From Acetispira formosa (nom. nud.) (GTDB lineage Bacteria; Desulfobacterota; Desulfarculia; Adiutricales; Adiutricaceae), in assembly GCA_023525915.1 (NCBI GenBank), contig CP026657.1, positions 4,054,001 through 4,118,000 of the forward strand: a stretch of 64,000 nucleotides of DNA, read 5' to 3'. Positions within the stretch are counted from its first letter, which is position 1. Each line of letters opens with the position of its first letter. Shown here in pieces: positions 1-8,456 of the stretch. Position numbers and translations under genes: made by a program. The notes below the pieces were generated by a model that worked only from the letters and a program-made list of their open reading frames with translations, was not told the DNA's origin and searched no databases.

Positions 1-2
1 CG

Positions 3-2099
3 GTCAGCATCGCCGTGGGCACCATTCCTCCCTGGGGCATGCCCAAGGGCGGCATTATTGACGCGGCCGCCAAAAAAGACGGCAAGCTCGACATGGACCG
101 CCTCACCCTCATGGACTTCCTCACCGACAAGTGGGCTGAGTGGTCAGTGATTGACGCGGATATCAAAATTCTGGAACAGACCGATAAAAAAGCCGTGGTG
201 CAGATGGACCGGGTCTGGCGCGACGCCTCTCTGGTCTCCACCTACACCGTCCTGGACGGCGATGACCGCGTTTATCTGAAAACCGTTATGACCAATAACG
301 GCAAAGAAGAGATGAAAGATCATTACAGCGGCTACGCCCAGTGGGCCAAGGCCGGCGCGCTGAAGGAACCGGCCGGGGCCGAGGGCGTCCGGGCCAGCCG
401 CAAGACCGTGGCCGAAGTCAAACGCCCCGGCACCCTTCACACCGTGGCCTATGAAGAGGATTGGGCTCTGGCTCTTTACGCGCCTTATGTCACCCACGCC
501 AATTATGAAGGCAAGGACATGTATGGCCTCCACACTTTGAAGCCCGGTGAAAGCCGCTCCTTTGAAGGCTGGTTCCAGGTTCTGCCCAGCGGCGATATTT
601 CCGGCGCTCTGGCCGCCGAAGCCGCATTCGAAGGAAAGAAGCTCGGCACTATCAAGGGCACGGTGAAATCAACCGGCCAGGAAACCGTGAAAGTCCCGGC
701 CATTGTGGTTGAAAAAGACGGCTCAATTTATACCTGGGCGCTGGGCAAAGACGGCCAGTATGAAATGACTCTGCCCGTCGGCGAATATGAATTGTACGCA
801 GCCGCGCTGAATCATTCACCCAGCGAAAAGAAAAAAGTCGCCATCAAAGAAAAAGGCAACGCCGACCTCAATTTTGAAGGACTGGCCGAACCCGGCACCG
901 TCACTTTCAAGGTCATGGACCAGGACGGCCAGCCCCTGGCCGCCCGTCTGGCTATTGAAGAGGGTGTGGAGCAGCCCATCGTCTTCCTGGGCCCCAACAC
1001 CATCTTCACTGAGATCAAACCCAAGGGTGAAGTGGTCGTGCCGCTGGCTCCCGGGGCCTACACTTTTTCGGCCACCCATGCCGGGTACTTCATGGCCCCG
1101 CCCATCCCGGTGACCATCACCGTCGAGCCCGGCCAGCCCATGACCGCCGATGTGGCTATCGCCCTGGAGGCCCAGCCCAGAAAGCGCGGTTTTTACAATG
1201 CCGATCTCCACCACCACTCCAACCTTCTGGATTCCGATACTCCTCCGGAATATCTGGTTCGCTCCCAGACGGCCGCCGGTGTGGATTTCACCTTCATCAG
1301 CGATCATGACACTGTGGCCAACCACCACGAGATAGAAAAATTCAGCCAGGAAGCCGGTCTCCAATTTATCCCCGGCCTGGAAATTTCACCTTCGTGGGCC
1401 CACTTCAACGTCTACCCACTGCCTCTCGGCAAGGGCCTGGATCTTGATGCCAACGTCACTCCCATCGCTGAAACTTTCAAGGCGGCCCGCGACCTGGGCG
1501 CGCGCGTCATCGTGGTCAACCATCCGACCATCGAATACGGCTACTTCACGGCCCGTGACCGCGGCACCATCCCCGGCGGCGTCTTTGACGAAAGTTTCGA
1601 CCTGATGGAGATCAACTCGCTGGAGAAATTCGAAAAGGACGTACCCCTCTATTGGGAAATGTGGAATCAGGGCAAACGCAAATATTTGAGCGGCGGCACC
1701 GATAACCACAACGTCTGGAAAACCACCAGCGCGGTTATGAGAGCTTTTGTCAAGGTTGACGGCGAATTGACCATGGATAAATTCATCGACAGCCTCCTGG
1801 ACGGTCAGTCCTTCATCAGCCAGGGGCCGTTGATTTATCCCGAAACAATGTTCGGCTCAGCTATCCCGGCCGGTAAAGACGCCACTCTGAAATTCGAAGT
1901 GGAAAGCGTCATGGGTCTGGGCAAGGCTGTGTTGATCGGCAATGGCGAAGAGCTTCAGGTGTTGGAATTCGAGAGCGCGCCCAAAATGGCGGAAGTCTCT
2001 TTCGACGTCAAAGCGCCTGAAGCCGGCAAGTGGTTCTCACTGGTTGTCTATGACAAAGACGGTCTCCGGGCCTGGGGCAACCCGGTCTGGGTGGAATAA
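3..2099 (+). CDS. CehA/McbA-type PHP metallohydrolase, 5'-truncated
   Basis: The frame is open to the left edge, so the N-terminus lies outside the window; 698 codons are visible. The C-terminal third carries the PHP phosphoesterase signature: DLHHHSN (about codon 401), SDHD (about 433), GLEIS, VNHP and GGTDNH (about 566). These His/Asp residues bind the metal cluster in PHP proteins. Upstream, around codons 215-395, two beta-rich segments resemble carboxypeptidase-regulatory or Ig-like modules, an arrangement seen in CehA/McbA-family proteins. Family members hydrolyse phosphate or carbamate esters, but the substrate cannot be read here. The C-terminal 80 residues look like a small beta domain. 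The gene precedes the kinase/permease/methyltransferase cluster in the same direction, with a hairpin between. A role in releasing a substrate for that cluster is only an inference. Confidence 0.75.
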   Translation, partial: VSIAVGTIPPWGMPKGGIIDAAAKKDGKLDMDRLTLMDFLTDKWAEWSVIDADIKILEQTDKKAVVQMDRVWRDASLVSTYTVLDGDDRVYLKTVMTNNGKEEMKDHYSGYAQWAKAGALKEPAGAEGVRASRKTVAEVKRPGTLHTVAYEEDWALALYAPYVTHANYEGKDMYGLHTLKPGESRSFEGWFQVLPSGDISGALAAEAAFEGKKLGTIKGTVKSTGQETVKVPAIVVEKDGSIYTWALGKDGQYEMTLPVGEYELYAAALNHSPSEKKKVAIKEKGNADLNFEGLAEPGTVTFKVMDQDGQPLAARLAIEEGVEQPIVFLGPNTIFTEIKPKGEVVVPLAPGAYTFSATHAGYFMAPPIPVTITVEPGQPMTADVAIALEAQPRKRGFYNADLHHHSNLLDSDTPPEYLVRSQTAAGVDFTFISDHDTVANHHEIEKFSQEAGLQFIPGLEISPSWAHFNVYPLPLGKGLDLDANVTPIAETFKAARDLGARVIVVNHPTIEYGYFTARDRGTIPGGVFDESFDLMEINSLEKFEKDVPLYWEMWNQGKRKYLSGGTDNHNVWKTTSAVMRAFVKVDGELTMDKFIDSLLDGQSFISQGPLIYPETMFGSAIPAGKDATLKFEVESVMGLGKAVLIGNGEELQVLEFESAPKMAEVSFDVKAPEAGKWFSLVVYDKDGLRAWGNPVWVE

Positions 2100-2100
2100 T

Positions 2101-2164
2101 CTTTTACCGGAGTACACTCGACTTGCCTTGAACAGGCGGCCAACAGTGCGTATCGGTTTACAGC
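2101..2164 (+). repeat. Repeat H, copy 1 (post-stop repeat)
   Basis: This segment begins one base after the stop codon of the PHP gene and resembles 32117-32180, which also begins just after a stop codon (remA). The two share TTTTACCGGAG, ACTTGCC and a GTGCG/TTGCG block at matching spacing; I estimate about three quarters identity over 62 bases. Its function is unknown. Confidence 0.45.
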
Positions 2165-2179
2165 AAACGAACGAACGCC

Positions 2180-2208
2180 AGGCCTCCCGCTGAAGGGGCG
2201 GGAGGCCT
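2180..2208 (+). terminator. Hairpin after the PHP gene
   Basis: A perfect 11 bp stem (AGGCCTCCCGC, 2180-2190, with 2198-2208) encloses a 7-base loop. No T-run follows, so it may be a weak terminator or an mRNA-stabilising hairpin before the kinase gene at 2319. Confidence 0.5.
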
Positions 2209-2318
2209 GAATCAGGACGAAACCCGTCCGCAGCAATTAATCACGGGCGGATATGCCCGGCTCAACGCCGCCCGGCGGCACACCACGAAGAAGCCAACGG
2301 CTTCCAAGGAGTTCAGTA

Positions 2319-3563
2319 ATGGAAAAGTCTAAGATGGACACTTCGAAAATGTTGCATTTCAAAAACCCCGATTCGGCTTTTGCCAACAAGCAATTGATCG
2401 ATTCGGCCAAGCTCCTGAAAAGAGCCCGGAGCGTTTATGAAAAAACCGACATGAACTTCATCCGCACCCAGATCAAGGAAGTTGTGGAGCAGAACTACGA
2501 TCTGGGCGAAGTCAAGGAAGTGTATGAAATCTTCGGCGGCTACGTCAACCGCAGCTTTGGCGTTATCTGTGAAAAAGACGGCAAGCGCACCGATTATTTC
2601 GTCCGCAAATACAAAGCCAAATTCAACAGCGAAGCCAATCCCGACGACATCCTCTACGAACACAATCTCATCAATTATTGCCTTGAGCACGGCCTGAAAG
2701 AGGCGGCCAAAGTTTACGTTTCCAAAAACGGCACCACCATGGTCAGCCTGGTCGATCAGGATGAAACCGGCAAAGACCTGAAGCGCTATTTCGCCGTCTA
2801 TGACTACCTTGAAGGCGAAGACCGCTACACCTGGATTAATAACGAAAACAAGCCCGAAGAATTCCGCAACCTCGGCGCTCTCCAGGCTCGCTTCCACAAT
2901 TTCGGCCGTGAGTTCGACCCCGGTAAGCTGGCCAAAGCCGAGCCGAAGATTCAGTATCTTCTGCCCACCTTCGTCAACCTCTTCACCCGCCTGGCCTCAA
3001 AAGACCTGCCGGATTCGATGTTCCACGCTTTCTTTAATTCCAAGCTGCCTGAAATCGTGGAGAACATCAAAAAGAACCAGATTCCCGACGAGGCTTTCAA
3101 GAAAATGCCCGAAAGCCCCATTCACAGCGACCTCCACGCCGGCAATGTGAAATGGCAGGGCGACAACTGCACCGGCATCTTCGACTTCGACTGGTCCAAG
3201 ATTGAAGTGCGCCTCTTCGACATCTGCTTCTGCCTGGTTTACTGCACCGCCTCCTGGCGGCCGGAAACCGACGGCATCATCCGCCTTGACGACTGCCGCT
3301 ACTTCCTGGAAGGCTACAACCGCCAGCTCAAGGAACTCGGCCAGCTCGAGCCCCTGAACGAGACGGAGAAGGAACACTTCCCCACCATGATGGCCGCGGC
3401 CTGCCAGTATCTGATCAACTGGTGCACCGCCCTGTTCTTCTATGAGGACCCCACTTTGGTGAACGACTATGAAGCTCTTTACTATCTCCTGCACATCACC
3501 CGCGTGATGGACTGGATCGATACTCACAAAGCTGATCTGGCCAAGGTCATTGCCGACGTTTAA
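2319..3563 (+). CDS. APH/choline-kinase-like phosphotransferase (paralog 1)
   Basis: A 414-residue protein of the aminoglycoside phosphotransferase/choline kinase fold. The catalytic loop is HSDLHAGN (H269, D271, N276), followed by FDFDW (D289, D291) for metal binding; the nucleotide-binding lobe includes FGGYVNRSFG near residue 73. The start at 2319 is chosen because AAGGAG lies 8 bases upstream and the next paralog begins in a similar way; an upstream in-frame ATG at 2253 has no comparable support. A second copy of the same family lies at 7104-8318 with the same blocks (VYE.FGGY, EDRYTWI/EDKYTWI, HAGNVK, VRLFD). The family transfers ATP gamma-phosphate to a hydroxyl of a small molecule such as choline, homoserine or methylthioribose. 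The DMT permease and MttB-like neighbours suggest an alcohol-bearing quaternary amine, but this is inference. Confidence 0.8.
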   Translation: MEKSKMDTSKMLHFKNPDSAFANKQLIDSAKLLKRARSVYEKTDMNFIRTQIKEVVEQNYDLGEVKEVYEIFGGYVNRSFGVICEKDGKRTDYFVRKYKAKFNSEANPDDILYEHNLINYCLEHGLKEAAKVYVSKNGTTMVSLVDQDETGKDLKRYFAVYDYLEGEDRYTWINNENKPEEFRNLGALQARFHNFGREFDPGKLAKAEPKIQYLLPTFVNLFTRLASKDLPDSMFHAFFNSKLPEIVENIKKNQIPDEAFKKMPESPIHSDLHAGNVKWQGDNCTGIFDFDWSKIEVRLFDICFCLVYCTASWRPETDGIIRLDDCRYFLEGYNRQLKELGQLEPLNETEKEHFPTMMAAACQYLINWCTALFFYEDPTLVNDYEALYYLLHITRVMDWIDTHKADLAKVIADV

Positions 3564-3576
3564 TTTCAACCGCCAC

Positions 3577-3662
3577 GCTCCGGCCCGCCTTGTCGGGGGC
3601 CGGAGCCGCTATGGAAACATCCCTCTCTCCAAAGGCCGCATCCGCCGGCTTTTGGAGAGAGG
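3577..3662 (+). other. Two intercistronic hairpins
   Basis: Two perfect inverted repeats follow the first kinase gene: a 10 bp stem (3577-3586 with 3597-3606) and a 12 bp stem (CCTCTCTCCAAA, 3622-3633, with 3651-3662). Neither is followed by a T-run. They could stabilise the upstream mRNA or attenuate read-through into the permease gene. Confidence 0.5.
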
Positions 3663-3688
3663 CGGAACAGCGATAGCCACCCCGGCCG

Positions 3689-3762
3689 TTTCCCGGCCGA
3701 AAACCTTAGCGGGTCGCAAAGGCCGCGTCGGACTAATCCAATGTGGTCACGCACCCACGCAC
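3689..3762 (+). repeat. Repeat E, copy 4 (upstream of DMT permease)
   Basis: This 74-base segment aligns with 57245-57317 inside truB at about three quarters identity. Both start TTCCCGGCCGAAA and end with a CACGCAC tail. Here it ends 14 bases before the ATG of the permease gene, directly before its GAGAGG ribosome binding site. Confidence 0.6.
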
Positions 3763-3775
3763 AAGAGAGGAATGA

Positions 3776-4915
3776 ATGGCTGAAAATAACGCTAACGCTT
3801 TGCAGCTTCTCGAGGCCAAGCAACTAAAGCTGGCCAAAATCGGTATCATAACCGGTATTATCTCCGGTATGCTCTGGGGCGCTTCCGGCACCACTCTTTG
3901 GGAGGCCCTCAATTTTGAACCTTTCACCAGCCTGTGGCCTGAAGCCGTCGGCTCCAGCGGGGCCGGCCTGGAAGGCGACGCGGCCACTGTCCACATCGAA
4001 TATCTTCAGATGATGTTCGGCGTGGCCAGCGGCCTGTCCCTGGCTTTCATGCACGACTTTTTCGCGGCCCTCTGGGTGCTTGGATTCAACGGTGCCAAAG
4101 GGAAATTCGCTGAATACGCCCGCAGCCTTAAAACCACCCCCGGCAAGCTCGTCTGCGTCGGCGCCATTCTGGGCGGCCCCGTGGGCATGAGCGGCTACCT
4201 TTTAGGCGTCACCTTTGCCGGTCCTGTCTATTCACTGCCGATCACAGCCTCATATCCGGCCCTGGCCGCCGTGCTGTCCTTCTTCATCCTGAAGGAACGC
4301 AACCCGCTGCGCGTTTGGATCGGCGTTCTGGCCTGCATCTGCGGCTCGCTCATCATCGCCTGGGGCGATCCGGGCGTGGCCCCCAACTTTAAGCTGGGCA
4401 TCGCCCTGTCGACTCTGGCCTGCATCGGCTGGGCCACTGAAGGGCTCTTCTCCACCTACGGCATGGACATGCTTGATCCCGACGTGGCCCTTGGTATCCG
4501 CGAGGGCTTCAGCGCCCTGGTCCTGGGTCTGATAGTTCTGCCCTGCATCGGCTTCTACATGGCTTCCAAAGGCATCACCGCCGACGTGGCCACCAGTTGG
4601 GAACTGGTCGGCAAAACCTTCACCATGCTCAACAGCCCGGCTGTCTGGCTGTGCCTCCTGGGCGGCCTCTTCGGCGGCTTCTCCTATATCGCCTGGTATC
4701 GCACCCTGAACGCTTGCGGTGTGGCCCGCGGTATGGCTTTCAACGTCACCTACGCTTTCTGGGGCGTCCTGTTCGGTTTCCTCATGGCCAAAATCATGGG
4801 CCGTGAAGCCTACATCACCGCCAACGCCTGGATCGGAGCGGCCATTATCTGCGTCGGCGCCATCCTGGTTTCCATTAACCCCAAAGAGCTCTTCAAGCTC
4901 AGGGACGCCTGCTGA
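3776..4915 (+). CDS. DMT/EamA-family permease
   Basis: A 379-residue integral membrane protein with about ten hydrophobic segments in two repeated halves, the pattern of drug/metabolite (EamA) carriers. The first half contains GMLWGASGTTLWEAL and GPVYSLPITASYPALAAVL; the second contains GGFSYIAWYRTL and a final helix ending in SINPKELF. An extra soluble loop of about 45 residues follows the first helix, making it longer than the usual 290-310 residues. The start at 3776 has GAGAGG 5 bases upstream. It sits between the kinase and methyltransferase genes, probably in one transcription unit. LicB, the choline permease paired with the choline kinase LicA, is a DMT protein; by analogy this one may import the substrate of the neighbouring kinases. 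That substrate is not shown. Confidence 0.8.
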   Translation: MAENNANALQLLEAKQLKLAKIGIITGIISGMLWGASGTTLWEALNFEPFTSLWPEAVGSSGAGLEGDAATVHIEYLQMMFGVASGLSLAFMHDFFAALWVLGFNGAKGKFAEYARSLKTTPGKLVCVGAILGGPVGMSGYLLGVTFAGPVYSLPITASYPALAAVLSFFILKERNPLRVWIGVLACICGSLIIAWGDPGVAPNFKLGIALSTLACIGWATEGLFSTYGMDMLDPDVALGIREGFSALVLGLIVLPCIGFYMASKGITADVATSWELVGKTFTMLNSPAVWLCLLGGLFGGFSYIAWYRTLNACGVARGMAFNVTYAFWGVLFGFLMAKIMGREAYITANAWIGAAIICVGAILVSINPKELFKLRDAC

Positions 4916-4930
4916 GGGAGGATGTAACCT

Positions 4931-5221
4931 ATGGCTATCAAATTACCCCTGCGTTTCAGCATCCTGTACGTTTTAAACAAGGCCGGCAACCAGTCCCTGA
5001 CCACCAAGGAGATCTATGAACAGCTCTCCAAGGAATATGAGGGCGAAGGGCAGTTCAGCCTGGACAAGATGGAAAACCATCTAATGGCCGTCAAGGCCAC
5101 CGGCATCATCGAAGCCCGCGAGGCTTACTTCGATGAAGCGGGCGAAGCGCGCTACAAATACGCCATTACCGATTACGGCCGCACCCGCACCAAGTATCTG
5201 CCGCCGGAACTTCAGAATTAA
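4931..5221 (+). CDS. Small winged-helix-like protein
   Basis: A 96-residue soluble protein that starts 15 bases after the permease stop, with GGGAGG upstream. Residues 9-60 look like a winged helix: SILYVLNKAGNQSLTTKEIY, then a recognition-helix-like SLDKMENHLMAVKATGIIEA, then a beta wing YKYAITDYGRT. The layout recalls PadR-like or ScpB-like single-domain DNA-binding proteins, though no name can be assigned. No effector domain is present. Its place inside the cluster suggests local regulation, or a protein-protein role in the transport/methyltransfer pathway. Confidence 0.6.
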   Translation: MAIKLPLRFSILYVLNKAGNQSLTTKEIYEQLSKEYEGEGQFSLDKMENHLMAVKATGIIEAREAYFDEAGEARYKYAITDYGRTRTKYLPPELQN

Positions 5222-5230
5222 CCCAATAGA

Positions 5231-5257
5231 CCGGCGGCCTCTTTCGGAGGCCGCCGG
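5231..5257 (+). other. Intercistronic hairpin before the methyltransferase gene
   Basis: A perfect 11 bp GC-rich stem (CCGGCGGCCTC, 5231-5241, with 5247-5257) and a 5-base loop lie between the small winged-helix gene and the MttB-like gene. No T-run follows, so an RNA stability or processing role fits better than termination. Confidence 0.5.
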
Positions 5258-5333
5258 AGACGACACATCCACATATGTCGAAGGAGCGGTTCCTCACGGT
5301 TGTCCGTACGGAGTGCGCCCTTTGGAGGATTTT

Positions 5334-6770
5334 ATGAATTTTTACAACTTCTTCACTGAGGAACAAAAGAAAAACATCCACGAAGCTTCACTGACCATTC
5401 TTGAAGAAACCGGCATGCTGGTCAAGAACAAGGAAGCTGTGGAAATTTTTAAAAAGAACGGCTGCCAGGTGGACGGCCAGATGGTCCGTTTCCCACGCAA
5501 TATCGTCAATGAAAAAATGTCGTCCGTGCCGCCCACGTTCACCTTCAAGGCCCAGAACCCGGATTTCGACGTGACTCTGCCCGATTCCCGGCCCGTCATC
5601 GTCACCGGCTCCTCCGCCCCCAACGTGGTGGACCCCATTACCGGCGAGGAACGCCGGGGCACCAGCCGCGACATCGCCAATATCGCCTATCTCATCAATG
5701 AACTGCCCGGCTTCGACGTTTTTTCCATCTCCATCCTGGCCGATGAAGCGCCCCCGGACATGCGTTCGCTCTACCGCTTCTATCCGGCCCTGAAAAATTG
5801 CAAGAAGCCGGTGCGCTCCAATACCCCCACCATCCCGGATCTGGAAAAGGTTCTGGATATGGGCTATACCATCGCGGGCAGCAAAGAAGCCTACATGGCC
5901 CGCCCCTTCATCAACCATCACTACTGCCCGGTCATTTCCCCGCTCACCTATGACGTGGAATCAACCGAGAGCGTGATTCATCTGGTGAGAATGGGCCTGC
6001 CGGTTTACGGCACCATAGTCCCCAACGCGGGCATGACCTCGCCCATGAGCTTACTCAGCACCCTGACCCTGGGCAACGCCGAGTTCCTTTCGCTGTGTTT
6101 CCTGATGCAGTCGGTCAAGGTCGGCGCTCCGGTCATCTACGCGGTTCTCTCCACCGTGGCCGACATGCGGGCCGGCGACTACGCCCCCGGCGCTATTGAA
6201 ACCGGCATCCTTCAGATGGGGCATTCGGAAATGGCCCGCTTCTACAACGTGCCCTCCGGCGGCTACATTGGCCTCACCAACTCCCAGCTCAACGATGTCC
6301 AGAACGGTTATGAGACGGCCATGAACACCACGGCCGCGCTTCTGGGCGGGGCGGATCTGTTCAACATGGGCGGCCTTCTGGGCGGCCTGATGGCCTTCGA
6401 TTTCGCCAAGGCCGTCATCGACAACGAAATCGCCATGAACCTCAAGCAGCTTCGCCGGGGCATCCCCTATCAGGAAAAAGATTTCTGCCTTGATCTCATC
6501 CACAAACTGGGACCGGCCGGAAACTACATGGACCAGCCCCACACGGCCAAGAACATGCGCAAGGTTACGCACTATCCTTCCATCGGCGTGCGCGGTTTCC
6601 GCAGCAAGTGGGAGCATGACGGCAAGCCCTGTGCGGCCGATCAGGCCTATGCCCTGGCCAAAAAAATTCTCACCCAGCCCAACAAGAACGCCTTCCCGGC
6701 CGAACTGGACAAAAAGGTGCGCGATCACATTCCGGGCCTGCCCGCTGGTGACGCTTCCTGGTACGAATAA
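5334..6770 (+). CDS. MttB-superfamily (trimethylamine methyltransferase-like) protein, non-pyrrolysine
   Basis: A 478-residue protein of the MttB/COG5598 family, which moves a methyl group from a methylated amine to a corrinoid protein. The start at 5334 follows GGAGG by 5 bases; the open frame upstream of it lacks a good start. Family features include an N-terminal helical region (EEQKKNIHEASLTILEETG), a central segment near FINHHYCPVISPLTYD, and a glycine-rich barrel region near GGYIGLTNSQLNDVQNGYE. No in-frame UAG interrupts the gene, so it belongs to the non-pyrrolysine group, whose studied members use glycine betaine, proline betaine, carnitine or gamma-butyrobetaine. The substrate here is unknown. 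A corrinoid partner is not adjacent; the nearest in the window is at 45248-45982. Confidence 0.85.
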   Translation: MNFYNFFTEEQKKNIHEASLTILEETGMLVKNKEAVEIFKKNGCQVDGQMVRFPRNIVNEKMSSVPPTFTFKAQNPDFDVTLPDSRPVIVTGSSAPNVVDPITGEERRGTSRDIANIAYLINELPGFDVFSISILADEAPPDMRSLYRFYPALKNCKKPVRSNTPTIPDLEKVLDMGYTIAGSKEAYMARPFINHHYCPVISPLTYDVESTESVIHLVRMGLPVYGTIVPNAGMTSPMSLLSTLTLGNAEFLSLCFLMQSVKVGAPVIYAVLSTVADMRAGDYAPGAIETGILQMGHSEMARFYNVPSGGYIGLTNSQLNDVQNGYETAMNTTAALLGGADLFNMGGLLGGLMAFDFAKAVIDNEIAMNLKQLRRGIPYQEKDFCLDLIHKLGPAGNYMDQPHTAKNMRKVTHYPSIGVRGFRSKWEHDGKPCAADQAYALAKKILTQPNKNAFPAELDKKVRDHIPGLPAGDASWYE

Positions 6771-6792
6771 TCGGAGCTTGGCCCCGGTGTTC

Positions 6793-6830
6793 CCGGAAGC
6801 CGCGTGTCGTAACTGACGCGCGGCTTCCGG
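6793..6830 (+). terminator. Strong hairpin after the MttB-like gene
   Basis: A 16 bp stem with one G-T wobble (6793-6808 with 6815-6830) closes a 6-base loop 22 bases after the MttB-like stop codon. There is no T-run, so termination efficiency is uncertain. It separates the methyltransferase gene from the second kinase gene, which has its own possible promoter region. Confidence 0.55.
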
Positions 6831-6970
6831 CCATTGAGAATTCGGGAGGCTTGGGTTGATAGGTCTTGCCGTCAGCGGAATCATTCCGGCGGAAGTTCTA
6901 TCAGCCGAATCCTCTGGAATTTAAGCCCTTTCCGTGACGCTTCCGCAGCGGACTGGCGAAAATACATAAA

Positions 6971-6984
6971 ATAGTATATACTAT
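6971..6984. promoter_or_regulatory. AT-rich palindrome upstream of kinase paralog 2
   Basis: ATAGTATATACTAT is a perfect 14 bp palindrome in an AT-rich patch of the 333-base gap before the second kinase gene. It contains TATACT, a plausible -10-like core. It could be an operator overlapping a promoter, but no clear -35 was found. Confidence 0.35.
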
Positions 6985-7012
6985 ATCCGATATGCTACTT
7001 GTATGAACATTG

Positions 7013-7038
7013 TTCGCGGACTTGACTATGTCCGCGAA
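7013..7038 (+). promoter_or_regulatory. Leader hairpin upstream of kinase paralog 2
   Basis: TTCGCGGAC (7013-7021) pairs perfectly with 7030-7038 around an 8-base loop, 65 bases before the ATG at 7104. If transcription starts near the palindrome at 6971, this would be a leader hairpin or a second operator. Confidence 0.4.
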
Positions 7039-7103
7039 AGTCTGATTTCTTTAACCAAAAAATATGGAAAGATCGTCAGACAGCTTATGAGGAGGTTACT
7101 CGT

Positions 7104-8318
7104 ATGGCTATGGACACATCTCGAATGGAGAAGATTAAAAATATCAACTCCAACAAATTCCTGGAACTCCTGGACAGGGCCAAGAATCTAAAGCGCTCTT
7201 TTGATTATCTTTACAAGACCATTGATAATCAGGTTTTGCGCAATCAGGTGGTGGATCTGGTGGAAAATCACTATGACCTTGGCACTGTGCAGGAAGTTTA
7301 CGAAGTTTTCGGCGGTTACACCAACCGCAGCTTTGGCATTATCTGTGAGAAAGACGGCGCGCGCGGCGAATATTTCGTCCGCAAATATAAGGCCGCCGCC
7401 ATAGATGAGGATGTCGAGCTGGAACACAAGCTGATAAACTATGCCATCAGCCAGGGCTTTAAGGAAGCGGCCCGCATTTACATCAACAAAGAAGGCACCA
7501 CCTTTGTCAAAATCAAGGAAATCATCGGCGGCAAGCCTAAGACGCGTATTTTCGCGGTCTATGAATATCTGGGCGGTGAAGACAAATACACCTGGATCGA
7601 CAACGAGTGCACCCCCACGGAACTGAAAAACCTGGGCGCGCTCCTGGCCCGTCTCCACAATTCCACCTGTGATTTTAAACCGCAGGCGGTGACCAAGGCC
7701 GAGCCGAGAATTGAAGTGCTGCTGCCGGAAATGAAACGGATTTTCGATGAGTTGGGCGCGCAGCCGCTGGATACCAAATTCCACGATTATTTTAACATGA
7801 GCCTCCCCAGGATCAAGGAAGTGATCGACCAGCACCTCATCCCGGCTGAAGATTACGCCCAAATGCCCCAAACGCCTATTCATGGTGATTATCATGCCGG
7901 CAATGTCAAATTTGAAGGCGAAGAAACCACCGGTCTGTTCGACTTTGACTGGTCGAAAGTCGATGTGCGCCTCTTTGACGTCTGCCTGGGCCTGGTCTAT
8001 TGCTGCAGTTCCTGGCATGTGGCCACTGACGGACAGATCCGCATTGATGACTGCCGTCTTTTCCTGGAGGGCTACAATAGCGCGCTGGATGGCACATGTC
8101 TGCCGAAATTCAATGAAGTTGAGAAAAAGCGGTTTTCAGCCATGATGACCATCGCGGCCATTTATCTGGTCTACTGGTGCACCGAGCTGTGGTATTACCT
8201 TGACCCGGAAGGAACCAATGACTATGAGTCCATCTACTATCTGACCCACTTCATCCGCAACATGAAATGGATTGCGGCCAATGAGGGCCGTCTGGCTGAA
8301 GTGATCGCTTCCGTCTGA
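7104..8318 (+). CDS. APH/choline-kinase-like phosphotransferase (paralog 2)
   Basis: A 404-residue paralog of the protein encoded at 2319-3563. It has HGDYHAGN (H260, D262, N267) as catalytic loop and FDFDW (D280, D282) for metal binding, so it should be an active kinase. The two copies align almost end to end, including VYEVFGGYTNRSFGIICEKDG and FLEGYN, but differ next to the catalytic Asp (DYH against DLH), which might alter substrate choice. AGGAGG lies 8 bases before the start. It follows the MttB-like gene after a hairpin and has its own upstream palindrome, so it may be regulated separately. A strong terminator follows. The substrate is unknown. Confidence 0.8.
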   Translation: MAMDTSRMEKIKNINSNKFLELLDRAKNLKRSFDYLYKTIDNQVLRNQVVDLVENHYDLGTVQEVYEVFGGYTNRSFGIICEKDGARGEYFVRKYKAAAIDEDVELEHKLINYAISQGFKEAARIYINKEGTTFVKIKEIIGGKPKTRIFAVYEYLGGEDKYTWIDNECTPTELKNLGALLARLHNSTCDFKPQAVTKAEPRIEVLLPEMKRIFDELGAQPLDTKFHDYFNMSLPRIKEVIDQHLIPAEDYAQMPQTPIHGDYHAGNVKFEGEETTGLFDFDWSKVDVRLFDVCLGLVYCCSSWHVATDGQIRIDDCRLFLEGYNSALDGTCLPKFNEVEKKRFSAMMTIAAIYLVYWCTELWYYLDPEGTNDYESIYYLTHFIRNMKWIAANEGRLAEVIASV

Positions 8319-8336
8319 TGAGTTTGGTTTACGGCC

Positions 8337-8378
8337 AATCAAAAAGGGAGCCCTGGTGTATGGGCTCCCTTTTTGATT
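8337..8378. terminator. Rho-independent terminator after kinase paralog 2
   Basis: A 17 bp stem (8337-8353 with 8362-8378) with a GGGAGCCC core, 8-base loop, A-rich left arm and T-rich right arm (CTTTTTGATT). It begins 19 bases after the stop codon and could act on both strands. Confidence 0.85.
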
Positions 8379-8456
8379 CAGGCACGTCAGTGCCTGATCA
8401 ATCTGGTAGCTCTGTAATCCCGCCGGCTCAAAGCCCGCATCCTCCGTCTCCGTCAC

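Noticed and set aside
5334-6770. Pyrrolysine-containing MttB
   Set aside because: There is no in-frame UAG in the gene, and no pyl genes were seen in the window.
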